NCBI GenBank assembly: GCA_003427395.1
Contig: BFEA01000103.1
Coordinates: forward strand, 681,015 to 723,432
Length of the DNA stretch: 42,418 bases
Direction: 5' to 3'
Source: Chara braunii
Taxonomy: Eukaryota > Streptophyta > Charophyceae > Charales > Characeae
Made by a program: the position numbers and the translations under genes
The notes under the pieces: generated by a model
Seen by the model: only the letters and a program-made list of their open reading frames with translations
Database searches by the model: none
Told to the model about the DNA's origin: nothing
Part shown: positions 1-10,168 of the stretch, piece by piece
Position numbering within the stretch: the stretch's first letter is position 1
Layout of the letters: every line of letters begins with the position of its first letter

Positions 1-413
1 GTCTGAGGAAAGGAGACAAGAGCAATGGAAGGAGGCAAGTACGGGATATCAAGGTCTGATTGAGGGTGAAGAGATACATACCTGGTGCATGAAGAGAGGT
101 CGGCCACGGTGTTGGCCGTCACGAACATCGGTCTTAGAGAATCGAAGTAAGCCTGATGCATGGACACAGCAGTAGGGATGATAGTTGGGTAGAGTAGGTA
201 GGGGCGACGAACGTCGGACGCAGAGGGGCGACTTTGTAGTTCACGCAGGCATGGCCTACAAGCTTGAACATTGGCTCGTTACTTCGTTATATTGCTCTAT
301 AAGGATGGTTCCTCAGTGCTTTGTACTCTTTGCTTGGACACGACTACTAGGACATCTGTGTGAATTCGTAACTTGGTTTCTGTATATTATTCACGCTCAT
401 ATACCTTATTAAT

Positions 414-429
414 ACTATTATTATTGTTA

Positions 430-492
<63 letters not shown>
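414..492. repeat. ATT microsatellite 1, 5' LTR
   Basis: Nearly pure (ATT)n of about 26 units. Its length and a few flanking bases differ from the counterpart at 13841-13919, so this part of the LTRs was assembled independently. Leucine-run and asparagine-run frames here are artefacts of the triplet repeat. Confidence 0.97.
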
Positions 493-493
<1 letters not shown>

Positions 494-817
494 AGCCATC
501 TGTAGTCTGGGTCTGGCCACACGGGATTATGTTGTTGATTCTAGAAGGGTCACTATTGCTCATTTGCCCGACGCAACTGGAATCTGCCGTCTGCAATCTA
601 GGCGTTGAATGCCGAGTAGGAAAGGTGAAGAGACGGGGGCTCTTGTGTTGATAAGGGAGGAGTATACTCCCCTTGACAAGTGATTCTCGGTATTACGAAC
701 CTCCGATGGTGTATTATTGGTGCAATGTTGCACTCCGGGAAGTCTGACTCTCTGGCTTTGAAAGTGATGATGTAATCTGAAAATGTCATCTCGCTGTTGT
801 TTAATTTTCTTCGTTGC

Positions 818-886
818 ATTATTATTATTATTATCATTATTACTATTATTATTATTATTAGTAGTATTAGTATTATTATTATTACT
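818..886. repeat. ATT microsatellite 2, 5' LTR
   Basis: Interrupted ATT repeat with ATC, ACT and AGT variants. It matches the copy at 14245-14313 base for base. Confidence 0.95.
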
Positions 887-1337
887 ACATTGGGTGCATG
901 CGACATCTGTGGATAGAAGTTGTGAGTGATACAAGAGACCTACCGAGTGCTCGACACATTCGACAGTGGCCGAGGTCTGCTCGTACTTGGGTAACTGTTG
1001 ACATCATCAGCAGCATTAGAGACTGGGCTGCATGGGATCTGACATTAGTAGTCTGGGCGACGAGCGCCGGATATGATACCTATTCTGGTTCTCCGTTGAT
1101 GATGATGGGACTATGCTAAGCATTGCCAATTATAAGCTCATAGTGTCTTCTTAATTGCTGAAAACTCGTATTGCAATCCTGCTTTGGTTCGAGAGCAAGA
1201 CTACTTGGTTTAATATGTATGATGCTGCTTGACTTTGGGATTCGCTATTGATCATTTTTTTTTCCTTGCAACAGTCAGACAAACAGAACGCAGTTAAACA
1301 GACAAATATCCACAAACAAATGACGTCGACGGACAGA

Positions 1338-1528
1338 TTGGGGCAAACAGGCACAGTCTGGGACAGTCATACATACACTGGGGCAAACAGACCCAGTCTG
1401 GAACAGTCATGCACAGACTGGAACAAACAGGCACAGTCTGGGACAGTCATGCACAGACTGCGGCAAACAGGCACAGTCTGGGACAATCATGCACAGACTG
1501 GGGCAAACAGACCCAGTCTGAGACGGTG
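1338..1528 (+). repeat. 40-bp minisatellite (about 4.7 units), 5' LTR
   Basis: Tandem units of 40 bp built on CAAACAGGCACAGTCTGGGA followed by a short linker such as CAGTCATGCACAGACTGGGG. Units alternate AGGCAC and AGACCC. CAGACT and AGTCTG within a unit are complementary, so each unit can fold. The copy in the 3' LTR is at 14765-14955. Confidence 0.9.
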
Positions 1529-2844
1529 AACACACAACCATGTCGTGACCTCAAAATGTTGCATATAGTGACGGATCTTGTAGCGCAGCGAAGAGGGAGA
1601 GAGAGCAGGTAAGTCTTCAATCCTAGGACAGTCTTCATGGCACTCTCGTCCACAGGATGAGTACAATCAAATGAATCTGTTGTAAGAACAAGGAAAAGCA
1701 TACACTTCTACTTGTGTGTAGATGTACGTATGTCTGTTTATGTGCGTGTGTGTGCGTGTATGTATGTGAGAGAGAGAGAAAGAGAAAGTGAAAACAGGCA
1801 AGCATGACATACCTACAACGTTGGCTGATCAGATACGAACACTAGTGAACAGAGTGAGATTGAGATTTTCAGCCAACAGGTCGACAGGACAATATTCCTC
1901 AAGGAAATGCAGAGTTTTCAGTTTGCGACCATGTGGGTCTTTGGGTACAATGAAACATGCACAAACACAACAGACATACACAGGCACCGTGACACTTACA
2001 CGGGTGACACACAAACACACACACTGAATGAGTATGTGGGGTGGGTTTTATGGCATTGACAGATTGGGTTNTTGGACTTAACCACATTCTCATCAGGGGT
2101 TTGGACCGACAGCCTGCTAGCATTGCAGGGCAGGTGTGAGTAAAGTGTGGACCACCTCCATCTCTCAGGGGTATGCTAACTCTGTTCAATACAGTGTGTC
2201 CTTGTCCATCAGTGGAATATATCATGGGAAGAAGGTTGGGGACGTGTGATGCACCGGTCGAGGGCGTCGTGAGGATGGGTCTGTCATCCGCCCAGCTCAT
2301 TGGGATACACGCCCTGCCTGTTGTGTCCCATGTTGTGGTCTCCACGTGCTGCACATTGTGACGGATCGTGTTGCATTACTGCTCCGATGTGTTTTGATAA
2401 AAGGACGGACAAACAGACANCACCGACAGACCAACGGACAGACAACGGAGACAGACAAACNGACAGATGGATGNACCTCAACGCACAGGTGTAGTAAAAA
2501 AATTGTGAGACACNCCGGTCCCCAGTGAAATACAGTGCACAGTGAAAACACACAGCAATGCACAAATGCACAGTCATGCAGNNACCGAGACAAAGACATA
2601 GATACACAGTCCTANAGATGTACAGTGGCATACGNNGAGAGACANNGATATTCCGANAGAGTGTTACATNGGGTTCTGCTGANAGTGTAGCCGCGGTACT
2701 TGGGTGTTNACTNACAGTTCTGCTATACCATTTCTCATATGGGTGATTCTTGAGGCACTATCAGCTTGACTGCTCGGACTTCGGCGTGGATCTGAACTTG
2801 ATCTCTGCACTTCACCTACATTCATGATCCTCACAAAAGTACTG

Positions 2845-2881
<37 letters not shown>

Positions 2882-2920
2882 ATTATTACTATTATTAGTA
2901 TTATTGCTATTATTATCATT
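2845..2920. repeat. ATT/ATC microsatellite 3, 5' LTR
   Basis: Starts as (TTATCA)n and passes into degenerate (TAT)n. The counterpart is at 16272-16347. Confidence 0.93.
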
Positions 2921-3398
2921 AAGAACCTAGCAAACCTCTTGCCCGCCATAAGCGAAAGTAAGGTTTGAATGTACGAGAGAGGTTTTCGTTTTACCTCAAT
3001 ATTTCCTATATATCTCAGAAAGTGGTTGCGCACAAGTCAATGGGAGTGCAGTCTGTGTCGCACCCTGGACCCTTCCAGAAGATACCGCTAACTTACGTGA
3101 ATAAAAGGAGACCGCGGGACAATAAGGACGCAGCAGGAGGCGCTGCATCCGCACACTTACACGAAGTGACACAAGCCGCAGCTGGGTAGCGGAGGCGCTG
3201 ACAACCTTTAGGTAAGCATGCAGAGCAGCAAGCATACGTCCGCGCGATCTCGTAGACATGCAAAGCGAACTTGCTGCGCTTAGGGCCGTGTGGCAGGGTT
3301 GACATAAGTAGAGGAAAGCATATGTGGATTGCACATTTGAAACATCAATAAAATGACGTCTTCTTTTCAAATTAAACTTAATACTATCGTTATTACTA

Positions 3399-3400
<2 letters not shown>

Positions 3401-3471
<71 letters not shown>

Positions 3472-3472
3472 T
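3401..3472. repeat. ATT microsatellite 4, 5' LTR
   Basis: Pure (ATT)n of about 24 units. The counterpart at 16828-16899 has the same length, unlike microsatellite 1, which differs between the LTRs. Confidence 0.95.
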
Positions 3473-3740
3473 GTGCGATTATTATTATTGCTATTTACCA
3501 TTTCTGCTCCATCCTCCTCTGTACTTAGCTTTGTGTGGTCCTCTCGGGTACCTGCCTTCTCGACCTTATTGATTAGGATCATGTCCCCGTTAAGTTAACC
3601 CTGACCTCAGCTAACCCTTAGAGCCAGCAATCGATTGCGTGAGTTGTATTTGACTAATGATAGGGCGATTTCGGGAGCTCTGCCGGAGTTCAGGCGGAAC
3701 GTTGGAGGCAGGGAACAGTGAGGTATGTGTATTTCAACAT

Positions 3741-3771
3741 AAACCGTAAACCCTAAACCCTAAACCCTAAA
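3741..3771. repeat. Interstitial plant-type telomere-like repeat, 5' LTR
   Basis: AAACCGT followed by three AAACCCT heptamers and a partial unit. It is the plant telomere heptamer (TTTAGGG on the other strand). It lies inside the LTR, about 25 bp after the conserved GGAGGCAGGGAAC box shared with the solo LTRs (35676 onward; reverse strand near 24210). It is too short to mark a chromosome end. Confidence 0.85.
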
Positions 3772-4032
3772 TCTGTAACCTTTAGGCTGCTACCTGTGAC
3801 TATGTTAGTAAGAAGGGCACAACGATCTTGCTATGTGGGTGTTCTTTGGAGATGTGGATGCAAAGGGGATCGATTACTCATATTCTTCTCTTTATACGTC
3901 ACCTAACGATGATGGGTATTCATTGGTTCAGCTTGTTGTGATTGAATGCAACGATGACGATCCATGTCATTTATTTATTATCATACGCCTGATCCAAGCA
4001 TAAGTCCCCGAAACTAACAACGGTTCAGGGCA

Positions 4033-4585
4033 AGACTTGTGTGGAGGTAAGAATAGCGGGGAAAGTCTGCCTTAACAGCGATAAGCCTTGGAGTCGGTCA
4101 GTGATAAGAGTAGCAAGGATCCTTGGACACCCGCCTTATTGAGGCCTAGCCAGTGATAAGAGTAGCAGGGAAATCCTGCCTTATAAGTGACTAGTCTGAT
4201 GTAAGAGTAGTGAGGTTTCAAGGACACCTGCCTTATCATTGATCAACCTAACATTCATTCAGTGGTAAGAGTAGCAAGGATTCTTCGACACCCGCCTTAT
4301 TGAGGGCTAGCCAGNGATAAGAGTAGCAGGGAAATCCTGCCTTATCANTGACTAGTCTGATATAAAAGTAGNNAGGTTTCAAGGACACCTGCCNTATCAA
4401 TAAACATNCTAGCNCTTAGTNAGTGATAAAAATAGCAAGGATCCTTGGACACCCGCCTTATTGAGGNNTAGCCAGTGATAAGAGTAGCANGGAAATCCTG
4501 CCTTATCAGTGACTAGACTGATATAAGAGTCGTGAGGTTTTAGGGATACCTGCCTTATCAGTGACTAGNCATAGGATAAACCTAC
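4033..4585 (+). repeat. Hairpin-forming minisatellite, 5' LTR
   Basis: Degenerate tandem array of about 50-60 bp units arranged in a ~161 bp higher-order repeat, with nine or more units. Each unit starts (G)ATAAGAGTAGC and ends CCTGCCTTATC or CCCGCCTTATT, so ATAAG pairs with CTTAT. Inside lie short inverted repeats: GCAGG (4165-4169) with CCTGC (4175-4179), and AAGGATCCTT in neighbouring units. Thirteen or so N bases fall in the array. Confidence 0.88.
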
Positions 4586-5573
4586 CGCTAAGTGTGNTTT
4601 GGNACANAAGGACCAAGACCCACAAGATTTGCCTTNGTNAGACAANTTCCAGTAACAAGTGGATATATCCTGAATNNTCTGCCATACCACCGCAACTCTC
4701 TCCACAATCTGCATTGTTCAGTCCTAACTAAGTATCTCTGATTCTGCTGAAAGGGGATAAGTGAGATCTTGCCTTAGAGAGAGTATCCATTTGTCTGATT
4801 TCTTTCCTTGATATTCTTTTCCACAGGTTGGATTGATGATGCGTGTTGGGAGAAGGAAAGGAACTCAGACAGGATAATCCCAAAAGGGATAGGAATGAGA
4901 TAGTGAAAGAGATATGGAGAATTACTGCGACAGTAAAAGGGACGTGAACTGTTGTTCACTACTTGAAGCGGAAGGGCAACAGCCCAAACGATTAGTTAAG
5001 GATAGGAGTCAGACAGAAGACACAGAGTCTGGAAGGGACTTCCTAGATCTTAGTTAGGAAGAGAGATGTCAAGTTTCTCTTGGACTGTGTTGTGTCTACA
5101 GGTTTCGCCTCTTGGAGGAGACTACGGAAGAAAATCCGTAAGGAACTGCAAATTTTGTTATCTCTGGATAACAGGTCGGTAGAACTCCGACTCAACTTCC
5201 ACCATGGCTTGACACCCACACCTAAAGGAAGATCTAAGAAAGGAACAGATAAATCTTCCCCTTGTATCTATGCCTAAATTGTCCAAATCACACTCAGAAG
5301 TCTTTGAAAATGTGTGAGGTTGGGTTAAATGGGGTCAGGGTTAGGAAGGAGTGCTATTTTCAAGGTTTTGGGGCGTGAGTGACTTGCTATGAATGGATTA
5401 AAGGTTGACGCTCGTTGTGCATTTTGTGTCTGCATCTGTATGCGTGTATGTTGTTTCTTGTATCTGCACAGGTGTTGGACATCTGTGTTGTCTTCTGAAT
5501 TAGGGATCGTCTGAGATATTCGAGCAAAGGGACATGACAATCGTGAAAGTGAGGTCCACCGCTAAGTCAGCTC

Positions 5574-5576
<3 letters not shown>

Positions 5577-5611
<35 letters not shown>

Positions 5612-5618
5612 TATTTGA

Positions 5619-5651
<33 letters not shown>
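5577..5651. repeat. Paired TA microsatellites with 10-bp spacer, 5' LTR
   Basis: (TA)n at 5577-5608 and (AT)n at 5621-5651 flank CTATTTGACG. The two runs are self-complementary and could extrude as a long AT cruciform. The copy in the 3' LTR is at 19006-19080. Confidence 0.95.
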
Positions 5652-5652
<1 letters not shown>

Positions 5653-5967
5653 TTGTGAATGGGATCGTAGGCTGGTCGGTACCTAGGAAGTCATTTTGTC
5701 TGGGACTTCTTTTAAGAAGAATGAGAGATTACTAAGGGTTTGACTCTGGCTTTTTCATAAGGTCAACAAACGGGACATAAAGTCATTGTCATAGTTACCT
5801 AAGCGTGGAAGATTGTCCGAGAAAGTCGACCTGATTAGATAGTCGGTCCGAGGAGTTAGTACCTCGGGGCATGACATATGGGTCAGTCTTAAGGCGTTCT
5901 ACCGCGCGTATGCCTATGCTACGACGATCGAGAAAACGCCCTCGGCTGGCCTACCTCTGCGATTGCA

Positions 5968-5975
5968 TATAAAAG
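5968..5975 (+). promoter_or_regulatory. TATA box of the LTR promoter (5' LTR)
   Basis: TATAAAAG in the context GATTGCATATAAAAGTC, about 260 bp before the LTR 3' end. The box is preserved in the 3' LTR (19397-19404) although flanking bases have diverged. A start about 30 bp downstream would place the conserved leader hairpin (6013-6046) at the 5' end of the transcript. Both solo LTRs lack a TATA here (GATTGCAACTGATTA instead). Confidence 0.6.
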
Positions 5976-6012
5976 TCTTCGTACGTAGGTCAGGAGCTCA
6001 GCAGGGATACGC

Positions 6013-6054
6013 CCACCTAAGGGATGGTGACAGCTCCCGCAGGTGGAGGTATGT
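6013..6054 (+). promoter_or_regulatory. Conserved leader hairpin with adjoining 5' splice-site-like sequence (5' LTR)
   Basis: Outer stem CCACCT (6013-6018) with AGGTGG (6041-6046); inner stem GGGA (6021-6024) with TCCC (6035-6038); loop near TGGTGACAGC. GAG|GTATGT follows at 6046-6054. The same arrangement occurs at 19442-19475, 38648-38681 (+) and 20887-20920 (-). In the solo LTRs the inner stem is GGGAG/CTCCC and the donor-like site is GAG|GTAAGT. It lies in the R/U5 part of the LTR, so it would be in the genomic RNA leader. The role (packaging, dimerisation or splicing) is unknown. Confidence 0.55.
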
Positions 6055-6230
6055 TGTACCTCGCGGGATCCCTAACCTGTCGTAGGGAGTCGTGAGAGTT
6101 ATAGCACGTGTATACGGTTGGAGTTGGTATTGCATAAAGTGACAAAAAGAAACTCCTGCGTCACACGACCGTGAGGTCCAACACCAAAAACTACTTTACG
6201 TCTGGATGTGCGACCGCCTCGTGCGACAGG

Positions 6231-6248
6231 TGGCGCTGTTGCCGGGGA
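6231..6248 (+). promoter_or_regulatory. Primer-binding site, tRNA-Asp-like
   Basis: TGGCGCTGTTGCCGGGGA lies two bases after the LTR end (GACA at 6225-6228). From family knowledge, many plant Ty3/gypsy elements (Athila/Tat group) are primed by tRNA-Asp and carry TGGCGCCGTTGCCGGGG. One base differs here. Its position fixes the LTR 3' boundary and the element orientation. Confidence 0.8.
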
Positions 6249-6360
6249 CCTTCGGTCGCTTGCCAGGGTCCTATGTGAACGGACCTGGGCTTGGTAAATT
6301 GGAGTCCTCGCTAGACGACAACCTTTAATTGTCAGCATGATTATCATTATTAACGGAAGA

Positions 6361-6450
6361 TGCCCACCCCGTTACCGGGGATCTCGCTTCCTAGCCGAGG
6401 TCCTCAGTGAACGAACTCGGGTTTGGTAAGTCGGTGATCTAGGCAAAACG
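6361..6450 (+). repeat. Diverged tandem duplicate of the PBS/leader segment
   Basis: A ~130 bp step repeat of 6231-6320. CCCCGTTACCGGGGATC aligns to the PBS core, GTCCTCAGTGAACG to GTCCTATGTGAACG, GGTTTGGTAA to GGCTTGGTAA, and ACGACAAC follows in both. The second copy has lost TGGCGC, so it is unlikely to prime. Confidence 0.7.
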
Positions 6451-6456
6451 ACAACT

Positions 6457-8897
6457 CTAATCTATTTACCGGGAAATAGTTTGACCAAGGATTCTGAGTG
6501 GGGAATACGCAAGGGTGGTCATAACATATAAACCACTTGAGAATTTATAGAGCGGAATAAATACTAGGGGCAAATAGGTGGCACAAGTAAGGCAACAGTC
6601 AGAGATAACTTGTGAGAAGGGTCGCCCTAGAAAGTGAAAGGAGAAGTATGTCACGGATAATAATTTGACGTTATCTAGAATCTCTCAAAGGCAGACGGTA
6701 TTGTGTCAGATAACTTTAAAGGTTATTGTCTAACTATTGTCCTCATATAAATAAGGCACCAAAAAACCGTGGGGCTGGTACTGGGAGAGGAAGATGCGGA
6801 AGGTAAGGGAAGACCGCCGAGAGAACTATAGAGTTGACCAAAGAGCGGGATGATTGGATAAAGGAAAATGAAGGGCTAGAGGAGAAAGAAGAAATTAGAC
6901 TTTTGTTAGGGCTGTACTTGCAAGCAAAGTTTACGAATGGAGGTCTGTTCAGTCCGAAGTCTAGCAGATTCACAAAAGAGGACGAACAGAACGGATAAAA
7001 AAACTTATCATGCCAGCGGTAGTGGCTTGCAAAGAGAGGCACATAATCCTAAATGTAGTCAGTAAGGTAGTAAGGAAGTAGGTGTCAAACCATCTTGTTT
7101 ATTTTCAACTTGGTGACTATATTTAGGCATGAGGGTAGTTGCTTAAAGTTCATCCACTCTGGACCATCTACTTGAATATACCCAGTTGAATCTAAGCGCT
7201 TAAATCCATTCTCTTGAGGCCATTCATTTGAGGTTATTCATCTAAAAATCATCCATTCATGATAGTCTACTTTATGCATTTTATTCATGGTTAATTGCTT
7301 GAGTGTCCATCGGAGTTTATTTATTATAAACAACACACTTCAATTCATTCGTCTGAGCTCATCAAATTTCGTTATTCATCTATGTTTATTTCACTTGAAT
7401 TCATATGTCTGGATTACTCTCTTATAAAGGATAAAGGAGTTACGCAGAATGCACGTCCGACGTGGAATCGGGGGTGAATGGAGTGACCGACTCCTTAGGA
7501 GTAAAAATTCTTTCAAGAGGTGGTCAATGTGTAGAGTCTATCCTTGAGGGGAGTGACAATCCTAAGTTATACTTTCCCTGACAAGATGGCTAGAAGGAGC
7601 TATAAATCCGTTTTCTAAGGTAGTAGTGAGACCCGCGNCGGAANTATGTTCCTGNTCCATAGTGGGGTGTTGTCACCTGACCCNTTGAGNCATGATGACT
7701 ACATTACNACTGAGAAGGAGGAAAGTGTTTGAACCTTGTTAGACTGTGGTCTATGATGGAGGCAACTACTGCATGCCACAAGGAGGTAGGGGGTGATTCC
7801 CCAACTATCTTTGTGTCTAGTGGGTTCATCATCACGAGATAGGATATGGATCTTAGAACGTGCATGGTGAGATTGTCTGCTAATTGACTAGAGTTTGCAA
7901 GAAACAGATACTGGAATCGGAGGGTGAAGCAGTGAGGCTTGGTCCTTGAGCGGGGCTCGAGAGTCTAAGATGTTATCTCTTTAGAGGATTACACTGCCCC
8001 TTGACACAATATACTCCTGTTAAAGCCCAGGGAGATGAACGTAGTACTCTCATTATTTTTGCATCCAAAAACATTTATCATTAAGAACCTTATTAACTAC
8101 AGCATAACAATTGCCTATGATCGTAACAGATACCATAAGTTTTCCATCATCACCAATGCATGCGTATGTTTATAAGGCTTGTCACTTTGCTACTAAAACT
8201 ATTTACATACTCAACTAGTATAATTAATGCATTACTATCGCAATGTATTATTATGACCTACTTTTGAATGGTCTTAAGCGTTGGGAATTAACAATGCTAG
8301 TAAGGTATGGAGTCAGTATGCATTGTTATAAAAGTTAGCGATGCTGAACAGTTTGTGCTCCCCTCAGCGTCGTTGTAAACCGTCTTACCTAAGTTTCTTG
8401 TGGAAGAGTATTGAGGAGGAAAAAAAAAAATAAAAGCATCAGCGAAGGCCGCTTTGGTAGTACGAAAATGGAAACACAAGCGTTACACCAACAAGGTAGT
8501 ATACGATCTGTACCTAGAGATGAGATTTGTGCTCCTCAACCAAAAACTTCAAATCTTGAATTACATTGTTAGCACGTACATTGATTCCCACAATCTAGGT
8601 GAAAGGTTTGAATATTGGGGCGAACTCCGAATGGGGGTATGCAGACAGATGAATGTTATTACTCCCTCTCATCCGCAATTAGCGGCTCATGGTTTTATTT
8701 AAGTATCTTTCATACATTTGTTTGCGCTATTCACGCCTTTAAGGTCAATGCAGAGAATAATTGCTCTGTCAGAAGGATGTCTAAAAACTTATGCCTCTGT
8801 ATCCTTTTGAACTTGTTAAGGTGGGAATAGAGGAACTTATTGTACATCATCTTCGGCTTACGGCCTAACGCTTCGTCGCTTGCTATATTTGTACAGG
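6457..8897. other. Untranslated leader of element 1, no gene recognised
   Basis: About 2.4 kb between the PBS duplicate and gag. Frames are short and unrelated to known families. Stretches of Ns occur at 7638-7708. At about 7080-7425 there is a loose run of ATTCAT/CTTGAG/TTCATCTGAG words suggesting an old degenerate short repeat. A short poly-A lies at about 8420-8430. Confidence 0.6.
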
Positions 8898-10168
8898 ATG
8901 GCAGCGGGAGCCATGGCTGGAGGTGGTGGTTTGGATAAGGTCCTTCTTTGGAGGAATTCTTCTCTCGCCAAAGTATTGACACGTGAATTTATAGACGAGT
9001 CAATGCCCCAGATCTTAGAGATCTACTGTTCCAAGGGAAACCTGCCTAGTTTTTTGCGCAATTACCGCAGCTTTAGCCTTATGAAGAAGTGGGACGAGAG
9101 GGCGATGTTGACCATGTTCCCTTTGTTCGTATGTGCGGAGTTGGGCGACGAAACATACGATTTCATGCTGAGATCGTGAACTTGGAGTGAATTCGAGAGT
9201 TCGTTAAGCTTGAGGTTTCCTGAAAATGAAATCGACAGTCATCATTGTGAAAACCCTGAGCGAATGATCAGTGGTACGTCAGCACACGGGGAGATAGATA
9301 GTATACGAAAGCAGGTGAAAGAATTGGAAGAGAGAATGACGCAACTAGAAAGGGACAGAAAGGGCAAACGAAAGGTCTCAGAGGGGATGTCGGACCGACT
9401 GCTGGTAGTAGTGGAGAGAAAACGAATGATGATAATCAAGGTTCTCTCCGACCTGCGAAAGCTGAGAAGAAGCGATGTGATAACCAAGCTGGAGAAAGAG
9501 GTGAAAACGTAATTGAGATAGAAGAAGAACCTAGACCTCAGAAGTTGACCAAGGCCCAGCGGAAGGCACGAAACTGAGCACGGGCGGTCTATGACCACGA
9601 TCAGGGTCAAAAATGAGGAAAAGGTCGAGGCAATGGTAGACGAGGATGTAGTGGTCTTGGTAATAAGAGTCTCGGAAGATATGGTAGAGGAAGTGATAGG
9701 AAAGGCAATAAGGGAGATGATAGTATAAATTGGAATGCCATCAGGGTCGAAAGTGGTCAAGGAAGTGGTCAAGGACTTGGGAGAGGAAGAAGGGGTTTGA
9801 AGAATGCGGTATGCAGGCATTGTGCCCAAGAAGGGCACACAATGAGGTTTTGTCATGTCAGGAAGGCTGATGAAGCGAGTGGTCTAATAAACACCAATAT
9901 TGAAGGAGGTGTTTGTGACAGATTTGGGAACCCCATTGACCCAAACATACCTGGAGGATCAAGACAGGAAGCCTTGCGACGAGAATACGAGTGGTAGACA
10001 AGAACAAAAGACCTGTATTAGTGAAAGAAAATTGCAGGACACTTCACGGATGATTGTAGGGTACTAGCAAGGTACATTGAGTTGGGAATGACTAAGTATT
10101 ATGTACGTGGAAGATTGGTGACCATCACTGGACAGATGATCCGAGGGTGGCAGATTGGAGCTCAATAG
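8898..10168 (+). pseudogene. gag: Broken Ty3/gypsy-like gag (capsid remnant, coiled coil, CCHC zinc knuckle)
   Basis: Gag would form the virus-like particle and bind element RNA. The reading frame starts at ATG 8898. Residues 50-95 resemble a retrotransposon capsid domain (KWDERAMLTMFPLFV), followed after the stop at 9177-9179 by TWSEFESSLSLRF, the usual TW.EF...L...F end of that domain. A coiled coil follows (KQVKELEERMTQLERDRK, from about 9310). Between about 9340 and 9385 the frame shifts by two. The new frame reads an acidic stretch and PQKLTKAQRKARN, is broken by stops at 9575-9577 and 9614-9616, then runs through a Gly/Arg-rich segment to a perfect CCHC knuckle (C-X2-C-X4-H-X4-C, 9812-9853). 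After the stop at 9995-9997 the same frame continues as GHFTDDCRVLARYIELG, possibly a second, decayed knuckle, to 10168. No pol follows. It is non-functional as it stands. Confidence 0.85.

Larger units (their letters stand above)
1..6228 (+). repeat. 5' LTR of element 1 (partial)
   Basis: Left copy of the long direct repeat. It ends ...GCGACA at 6228, two bases before the primer-binding site. By comparison with the 3' LTR, about 1.7 kb of its 5' end lies outside the window. It holds four ATT microsatellites, a 40-bp minisatellite, an interstitial telomere-like run, a hairpin-rich minisatellite, a TA repeat, a TATA box (5968) and a conserved leader hairpin (6013-6046). Scattered single Ns at 2071-2713 and 4315-4678 mark uncertain base calls. 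No open reading frame in it looks coding. Confidence 0.82.

Noticed and set aside
373-651. Poly-Leu frame on + and poly-Asn frames on - (also 3353-3598, 13800-14078, 16780-17025)
   Set aside because: They are translations of ATT microsatellites inside LTRs; flanks show no domain or coding bias.
1338-1528. 40-bp repeat considered as CRISPR array
   Set aside because: Units are contiguous with no unique spacers; it is a minisatellite.
3741-3771. True telomere or chromosome end
   Set aside because: Only three perfect heptamers, inside a repeated LTR with sequence continuing on both sides.
9242-9856. 204-aa minus-strand frame opposite gag
   Set aside because: Ser/Thr/Phe-rich shadow of the purine-rich gag strand; the plus strand has recognisable gag motifs.
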